Shown here in pieces: positions 40,401 through 49,400 of a DNA stretch of 64,000 nt. Each line of letters begins with the position of its first letter. Position 1 is the stretch's first letter. The notes beneath the pieces were generated by a model. It was not told the DNA's origin. It searched no databases and saw only the letters and a list, made by a program, of their open reading frames with translations. The translations under genes and the position numbers were made by a program. Source of the stretch: Sweltsa coloradensis (taxonomy: Eukaryota; Arthropoda; Insecta; Plecoptera; Chloroperlidae); contig JAMZAV010001269.1 in the NCBI GenBank assembly GCA_024449915.1, forward strand, positions 372,001 through 436,000. Direction: 5' to 3'.

Positions 40401-43400
40401 CGCCTCTAGTTTCGGGTAGTAATATACTCCCCTAGAAACTTGCTGGATTTTGCGAGATGGACTTTGCTTCGTTTCTAGCCTGTTACGATCATCAGAAGTG
40501 TACACTGAGTGTACAGCTAGATGTACTTAAGACGACGACGTGAGAAACTAGGGCGCTTCAACCGGTTAGGTCACATTGCGCCGCCTGTCATATTGTAAAG
40601 TAATGAAATGTTTTAAGGGTGTGTTTGATAGTTATATTATTTTTTGAAAAGAAAAGAAAATGTTAGTAATAGCAAAAGAATTATTATTTATTGTTTTTTT
40701 TATTGTTTATTTGGATTAAGGACGCGTCAACCGTTAGGTCATAATGCACCACTCTAGCCTAGGGGATATGGGGAGGAGGTGCCCATGCTGGTCAGAACCA
40801 TCCACGGGTAGGGGGATGAAAGGGGGGTTCTCACGTCGCGGTCGTCATCGTCATAGTCATCGTTCATTGTCATTGTCATCGTCATCGGGGAGGTCGTCAA
40901 GGGAAGGGGAAGGTGTCCCCGACGACGATTGCCAGAGCTCGCCTCTTGTTACGAGGAGTAATATACTTCCCTCTTACTTACTGATGTTTGCAAGGTGGAC
41001 TTTGCCTCTTGAATCGCCTTGTACGATGAGCAGAGCCATGCCGTGGGCATTGTTTAAGACCCCGGCCTGACCAAGTGTCCTTAATTAAAGCAAACTTGTG
41101 GTTTTATCACGGGTAGGTTAACTGGAAATTACTTTTCACTTGGTTTTGGTAGAAATGCTGTGCTCAACTTTTTGTTTTGTTTATTTGGATTAAAGTTTCG
41201 GTTTATTTGGATTAAGGACGCGTCAACCGTTAGGTCATAATGCACTACTCTAGCCTAAGGGGGGGGGGGGAAGAGGGGCCCATGCTGGTCAGAACCAGCC
41301 ACGGGTAAGGGGAGGAAGGGGGGTTTCTCACGTCGCGGTCGTCATCGTCGTTGTCATCGTTCGTTGTGTCATTGTCATCGTCGCCGGGGGGGTCGTCAAG
41401 GGAAGGAGACAAGGTCCTCAACGACGACTGTCAGAGCTTGCCTTAGTCTCGGGGAGTAAAATACTCCCCTCTTACTTGCTGATGTTTGCGAGGTGGACTT
41501 TTCCTCTTAAATCGCCTTTTACGATTAGCAGAGCCATGCTCCGGGCCAATTCTACCCCGGGCCCAGACGGGATTAAGGGCGCTTTAATCGTTAGGTCATA
41601 ATGCACCACTCTAGCCTAGGGGATATGGGGAGGAAAGTTACATGCTGGTCAGAACCAGCCACGGTTAGGGGGGGAGGAAAGGGGGGTTTCTCACGTCGCG
41701 GTCGTCATTGTCTTTGTCAACTACAGAAGAAGAAGATACGAACGAACACGGCATGAGAAACTACGGCTTTAACCCAAGTAGGTCACACTATTGCCAATGA
41801 TATTGTAAGAGTTACAAATTTAATTTGTTTTGTTTTGTTTGATATTTTGTTTAAGTTTAGATGGTTGTGAGTGATAAATACAGTATTTTTATTTTGTTTT
41901 ATTGGAGGGCCCGTCAACCGTCAGGTCATTATTCGCCAATGTATAGCCTTCAGTGATGTGGGGAGAACAGATTAGTGCTAGACTGAAGAAAACTGGGTGG
42001 GAAGGGGGGATTAGTCTTGTATTCGACGGCCAGAATTCGCCTCTAGTTTCGGGTAGTAATATACTCCCCTGTACTAACTTGCTGGATTTTGCGAGATGTT
42101 TTTTTTGGTTTATTTGGATTAAGGACGCGTTAACCGTTAGGTCATAATGCACCACTCTAGCCTAAGGGGGGGGGGGGGGGGGGGGGGGCCCATGCTGGTC
42201 AGAACCAGCCACGGGAAGGGGAGGAAGGGGGTTTCTCACGTCGCGGTCGTCATCGTCTTTGTCATCGTTCGTTGTGTCATTGTCATCGTCGCGGGGGGTC
42301 GTCAAGGGAAGGGGGCAAGGTCCCCGACGACGATTGCCAGAGCTCGCCTCTAGTTTCGGGGAGTAAGATCCGCTCTTTCTAGCTGATGTTTGCGAGGTGG
42401 ACTTTTTCTCTTGAATCGCCTTTTACCATTAACAGAGCCATGCTCTGGGCCAAATTCTACTCCGGGCCCTTTGCTTCTTTTCTAGCCTGTTACGATCATC
42501 AGAGGTGTACACTGAGTTTACACCTGCAAGTACTAAAGACGACGACGTGAGAAACTAAGGCGCTTCAACCGGTTAGGTCACATTGCGCCGCCTTTGATAT
42601 TGTAAGGTAATGAAATGAGTTAATGGTGTGTTTGATTATTATATTACTTTTTAAGTTAAGAAAATAAAATAAAATGTTGAGTATAGTAATAGCAAAAGAA
42701 TGATTATTTATTGTTTTTTTAAAATGTTTATTTGGATTAAGGACGCGTCAACCGTTAGGTCATAATACGCTGCTCTAGCCTAGGGGATATGGGGAGAAAA
42801 ATCCCATGCTGGTCAGAACCAGCCACGGGTATGGAGAGGAAAGGGGGGCTCTCACGTCGCGGTCGTCATCGTCTTTGTCATCGTTCGTGGTGTCATTGTC
42901 ATCGTCGCCGGGAGGTCGTCAAGGGAAGGGGGAAAGGTCCCCGACGATGATTGCCAGAGCCCGCCTCTAGGCTCGGGGAGTAATATAACCCCCCGCGCAC
43001 TAGCTGATGTTTGCAAGGTGGACTTTTTCTCTTGAATCGCCTTGTACTATGAGCAGAGCCATGCTCTGGGCCAATTCTACCCCGGGCCCAGACGGGGGCA
43101 TCGAGGAGAGGGCCGAGGGGGTGCACAGCTTCTATGTGAATTTTTTAGGGTTTATTTCTGAGGAACGGACTTACAAAAAAGTCTACTACCATCTTCTACA
43201 ATCTACAACATACAAACACAACTGAGTTAAACATATTTTCCTACCATGAAATTGGCTGTGATTTGAGATATTTTATCTACATGTTTTCATTACAGAATCG
43301 AAAATTGAATAATTCCACATTTTGGTGGAGGTGCCAGGTCAACATTTTATTTTTGAGTTTTGAGTTGTCGATCAAAAGTTGATGCCATTTGCTTATTGTA

Positions 43401-46400
43401 AAATTAAATTAACATGTACCCTTCCATGATCTATAGGGGTAAGTGTAATTGGTTTAAGGGCGCGTCAACCGTTATAGGCATAATGTACCTCTGCATCCTA
43501 GTGGTTTTTATGGAGAAGACACATGCTGGTCAGAATCAGCCACGGGCATGGGGTAGAAATTAAGGTGGGGGGGGGGGGGTGAGAGGTCTCCATCGTCGTT
43601 GTCATCGTTATTGTTGTTTCCGTCGTCGGGGAGATCGTGAGCGTAGGGTGATAATTCCCCGACGACGACTGCCCGATGTAATTACTTGTTTATCATTGCG
43701 AGTTGGACTTTGCCTCTTTTACTCGCCAGAGCTTTCGAACCCGGCCAGGACACTGTGAAGGCATAACAACGACGACGTGAGAAACTAGGGCGCTTCAACC
43801 GGTTAGGTCATATTGCAACGCCTGTGATACTGAAAGTTGATGAGATGAGTTAATGGTGTGTTTAATTATTATTATTAAATTGTTTTCTTAGTGTATATAT
43901 AAGAAAATAAAATGATGATAGGAGAAAAAAAAATAGGTCTTTTAAACCGGGTGGGTCATATTGCAAATGACACTACAAATTAAAAACAAATTTGTCTTTT
44001 GTTTTGTTAATTATATTGTTTTTAAATCTATTCAAGGAAAGTAAATGATAAAATTGTTTGTGAGTGAAAACAACAGTATCTGTATTCTGTTTAATTTGTT
44101 AGAGGGCGCGTCAACCGTTAGTTTATTATTCGCCAATGTAGCCTAGTAGAGGAGGCCTCTGGTTGCGGGTAATATATACTCCCGTTCAAACTTTTTGGAT
44201 TTTGGAGATGGACTTTGCTCTTTTCTCGCCTGTCACGACCAGGCATTATTCCTCTATTTGGACATTGTTGAACGTCGACGTGAGAAACTAGGGCGCTTCA
44301 ACCGGTTAGGTAACGTTGCACTGCCTGTGATATTGCATTATTTTGTTGGGTTTATTAGGATTAAGGGTGCGTCAACCGTTAGGTCACAATGCGCTACTCT
44401 AGTCTAGGTGATAAGGGGAGGAGGGGCCCATGCTTGTCAGAACCAGCCACGGGTATAGGGGGAGTAATGGGGGGTTATCACGTCGCGGTTGTCATCGTCT
44501 TTGTCATCGTTCGAATTGTGACTTTGTTATCGTCGTCGGGGAGGTCACCAAAGGAATTGGAAGGGCTTGTCAATAGTTTCGGGGAGTACAATACACCCTT
44601 AAATATTAGCTGATGTTTTTGCGTGATGGACTTCTTACCTCGCCTTTTACGATTAGCTGATCCATGCTCTGGGCCACATTCTCTCCCTGGCCCAGACTAT
44701 AACTAGGAAAACGCTAAAGTCCCGTCGCGTTGTTGAGCGAGCACCGGTACGTGCACCACGACCCGAGTACGACATTCCCATAATGTTACATACCATAAGT
44801 CTTTATGGTCTTGACCGATTTAGCTGAAAATTTGTAAAATAGGAGTGAATGGATAAAATCCACCGCCATCTAGAGGACCTTGACATCATTTATTTGGGAA
44901 AACTATTTTAACTCTTTGATAACAAATAATACACTGCTTCCTCGATACTATTTTGATTACTTTTAGGTGGCAGTGCATAGTGACCAGAATTCTCGTGCGA
45001 CTTTTCGTTGCCATGGTAAAGTTACTTTTGTTAAAATGTATTTTCTATCTACACTTCTTAAGGTCTTGACCGATTTTGCTGAAAATTTGTAAAATAGGAG
45101 AGAATGTTTTGTACTTATTGACCCTGCAAAATTTCATAACGATCGGAACATTTTTTATTTTTTTTTATATAACAAACGATCGGATTTTGTTCAAAAACTA
45201 TACCGCCTAGGTGGTATGTACATGTGTGCAAAATTTAAGGTCGATAAGAGAAACGGTGCGACCTGTACCAAAGCAGTAACAGAAAAAAAACAAACAAAAA
45301 ACAGACATTCGAGCCATAAGAGTCAAGTGGAGACGCTCGCTACGCTCGCTCAATAACGAAATGAAAGTGAATGGTCTTGTTTCTTACCGTACAGCTGCGT
45401 CATGTCAGTGGTGGGCGGCGGGGGTGGGTTCGTGATCCCGGGGGGCTCGGGGGTGGACGAGGACGCGTCCAGCGGCGGAGGTTGCGTCGGTTTGCCAGGG
45501 AGGTTGCCGAACCCAGCCGCCTTCACGTCGTTGTTGCCGAACTGACGACTGCTCGACTCCAGCACTGGACTCTCTTCTTGGGACAGGATCACGCCAGCTA
45601 CAGGGGAGAGAGAACATGTTTTGTTTGATTTGTATCACAAGTCCATGAACATTGCAGGTTGAATGAAGAGAGCCATAATGTAACTGCAAAGTATTTAAAA
45701 ACAAAATTTTTAACGGAAAGCTTACTATTAGCTCTTATATATTCACATTTTTGGACAATCGTGTTGTGTAGCTTGTACCCCAAGTGCAAAAATACATTTT
45801 GAGTGTCGATTTTTGTTGTATCAAAAAACCTAATTAGATTGTACCATTGTATAAGGAATATTGGATTTCTAAAAAAAGTGGATGTATGATTTTTTTGTCA
45901 GGTAGTACAAATACAAGTTTGGGAGCTTGTAGTAGGGGGGGAATTGACCCCCCCCCTTGCAATGTGATGGCAACCAATTTTATAATGTAAAGTAAAGTCA
46001 TAAGATGACAATTATTTACGTCAAGGGCACTTCATCTTTCCATCAAATCTCTGTTAAATCCGCCTTGAAAATAAAACATTGCCTTGCCTTGCCAGCAGAG
46101 CCATGCGCTGGGCCAATTATACCCCGGGCCCAGACGGGGTATCAAACCTTATATTCGATAATAATATTAAAAATATGACAACATAATTTAATACCATGCA
46201 TAACAACTTCGACGAAACAATTAATTCAATGCACGCCATGGCCACTTATGGTTAAAAAGAATTAAAACTAAGAACTGTCGAGTAACTTCAGTAACACTTG
46301 TTACTTTTATCTATTTGGATTAAGGACGCGTCAACCGTTAGGTCATAATGCACCACTCTAGCCTAAGGGGGGGAGGAGGAGGGGCCCATGCTGGTCAGAA

Positions 46401-49400
46401 CCAGCAGGTAAGGGAGGAAGGGGGGCTTTCTCACGTCGCGGTCGTCATCGTCTTTGTCATCGTTCGTGTTCATTGTTATCGTCGCGGGGGTCGTCAAGGG
46501 AAGGGCAAGGTTCCGACGACGATGCCAGAAGCTCCTCTAGTTTCGGGAGTAAGATCCGCTCATTCTAGCTGATGTTTGCGAGGTGGACTTTTTCTCTTGA
46601 ATCGCCTTTTACGATTAGCAGAGCCATGCTCTGGGCCAATTCTACCCCGGACCCAGACGGTTATTTATTTATTTGGATTAAGGGCGCGACAACCGTTAGG
46701 GCATAACGCGCCACTCTGACATACAGGCTATGTGAGGTGGTCACAATTAGTGACTTAACATTTTAATGAAATTGGTCTGTTTTTTCGAAAACTCGACATT
46801 TTGAATGAATAAAATGATACCCAACCCTGCAAAGACAAGGACGTGAGAAACTAGAGCGCTTGAACCGGTTAGGTCATATCGCGTCGCCTGTGATAAATAA
46901 GTTTGTTATGTGTTTGATGATTATATTGTTTTCTACATTTTGTAAAAGGAAAGAAACGAATATTGATGATAGTATAACCACAAAATGGCGACTAACTTCA
47001 ATTTCCATTGACGATTAACTGCGCATCACATTGAGTACAGAAAATGTTGACTTACTTCCCGCCAAGATGGCGATTACAACGATCACTGCCAGAACCACGA
47101 AGCCGACACTCCAGCAGATGCATTTCCTCCACGACTGCGTTCTTCTCTTGTCTTTTGTATGTAACCACAAAATGGCGACTAACTTCAATTTCCTTGATGA
47201 TTAACTGCGATCACATTGAGTACAGAAAAGTTGACTATTCCCGCCAAGATGGCGATTACAACGATCACTGCCAGAACCACGAAGCCGACACTCCAGCAGA
47301 TGCATTTCCTCCACGACTGCGTTCTTCTCTTGTCTTTTGTGACGTACAGCTTCTCCCCTCTGAAACAAGGACGCCATTTTGATGTACAAGGACGCCATTT
47401 TGATTTCAACATTTCAACATTTAATTAACATAGAAAGCCAATATATTATATAACCCTAAGTTCTTTGGTGAAATTTTTCTTTTATGAAATCCCTTAACAA
47501 TACAAACTCGTTTGAGTCTTTAAAAATATATCTACAACCAAATATAAAAATCTGCAATTGTTTTTAATGCTTTTGAAAAATATTTTTAGATTGCTTCATA
47601 ATTAATCTCAAATTATCATTAGTTTTTTATTGCAAATCTGAACTCCTATTAACCCCGTAAGCCCAACAATTAGTAACAACACAAAAGCACACGTATACAA
47701 TGAAAGCTTTGGAATATGGATATGAATTCAGAATTAGGACTAGTACAGAGAGTTGGGAATGCGAAACTTGAAAAGCATGACTGTTAATTAAGGTTATCAG
47801 ATTATTAACCTAACGTGCATTGGGATAGAGGTATTTACAAATTGTTTCCACAACAGAGCGCACCTGCACCAACCATCAACCTTCCACTCCCTTTTCGTTC
47901 GTTCCTTCGTTCATCTTCGCAGTGAAAATAATGAACGCTACACTTAAAAAAGTCGCTTGAATCGACATTTTCGATTTTACGAAAAAAAAATCATAATATT
48001 CGAACGTGTTCAAGGTAATTGTGTTAGTCTCGCCTTAGATTTTTTTATTAAGGGAGCGTCAACCGTTACGTCATATTGCGCCAGTCTTACGTTAGAAACT
48101 TTATAATCTTTTCATTGACCGAACTTCACGATATAGAAACAGTATAGCGATTACAGGGTAGGCCTACTTTTATCGTTTTAAAAAAGAAACTACTTTAAAT
48201 TTTCGATTTTGTCGTTTCGTAATAGAAAATTTGAAAAAAAAAATGTTCCCTCGTATTAAGAAAATTGTTAATAACATGAACACGAAAGTAAATAACGATG
48301 TATGGATTCGCACACTTCTTTCCATTTGGGGAGTTAATTTTGATATTATTCATTAATGTATACAATACATATTATAACATATTGATGGTCGACGCTCCCT
48401 GATTCGCATACGACGTGAGAAACTAGTGCGCTTCAAACGAACCGGTCATATTGTGCCACCTGCGATATTGATAGTTTATAAAGTAAATTTGCTGTTTGAT
48501 ATTTTTTAAACATAGTTTTCTTAATTTTATAAAAGTATAATGATGATTTCGAAAGTAAAAAATTAATTTTAAATAGAAGTTTTTTTTATGTTTATTTATA
48601 TTTGAAAATAGCTTCGATAACAATTTCGTCGCCTTTGACGTAATAGAATAGCGACGTTCTTCAAATGATTGGAATATATCAAAATGATTCGGTAATATAT
48701 GATGAACTGTTAGAGGTAGGCCAACATCACACGTGTCAACCCTTACTCTTGTTTGGAGATATCCGTGAGTCAGACGTGTGTGACCTGCCGAGAGGCGAGA
48801 ATCACAAGGGCGCATGTTATTTGTCTATGTAGCTATCACACTATGTAGTTTACTAGGAAAACGCTCAGTTGGACGCGTTGTTGAGCGAGCACCGGTACGT
48901 GCAACATGACCCGAGTACGACATTCCCATAAGGCCCACCACACAGTGTAGGCCTACCTGGATATTGACATTATTTGTACACTTTACTATTCCAACATCTT
49001 TGCATTGTACTAATTCACGTCATGCCTTCTAAAGTGTATCTTTGTATCTTCACTGCCTCCTTCATTTTTAGCATCATTTTTCGAATTATGATTACCAATA
49101 AGTCTTTAACCTCTTGACCGATTTAGCTGAAAATTTGAAAAATAGGAGAGAATGGTGTACTTATTGACCCTGCAAAATTTCATAACGATCAGAACATTTT
49201 TATTTTTTATTTTTTTATTTTATTTTTTATTTTTTATAACCAACAATTGGATTTTGTTCAAAAACTATACAGCAACCCGCCTAGGTAGTATGTACATGCG
49301 TGAAAATATTCAGGTTGATCAGAGAAACGGTGCGACCTGTATCGAAGCAGTAACAGAAAAAAAACAAACAAAAAAAAAACAGACATTCGAGCCATAAGAG

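Larger units (their letters stand above)
30410..43780. repeat. Degenerate tandem array of composite A/B units
   Basis: A composite unit recurs in fixed order: (1) a CTACAAAAAAGTCTACTAC block near 30490, 34550, 35630 and 43165; (2) a B variant with GTTAGATCATAATGCGCC near 30750, 32900, 36375 and 39485; (3) an AGCAAACTTGTTGTTTTATT block near 31090, 33260, 36875, 39830 and 41085; (4) a degenerate A with GCATGAGAAACTACGGC near 31390, 37155, 40100 and 41750; (5) a regular A with GTGAGAAACTAGGGCG near 31825, 33950, 35035, 37580, 40535 and 42545; (6) a regular B. The least-interrupted repeat distance is about 2.1 kb. It fills most of a 16 kb intron and has no host coding sequence. Confidence 0.65.

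Noticed and set aside
30410..43780. CRISPR-like or viral array because of regularly repeated hairpins
   Set aside because: Units are variable in length, contain LINE 3' ends and sit in a eukaryotic intron with poly(A) edges. No Cas-like or viral genes are present.
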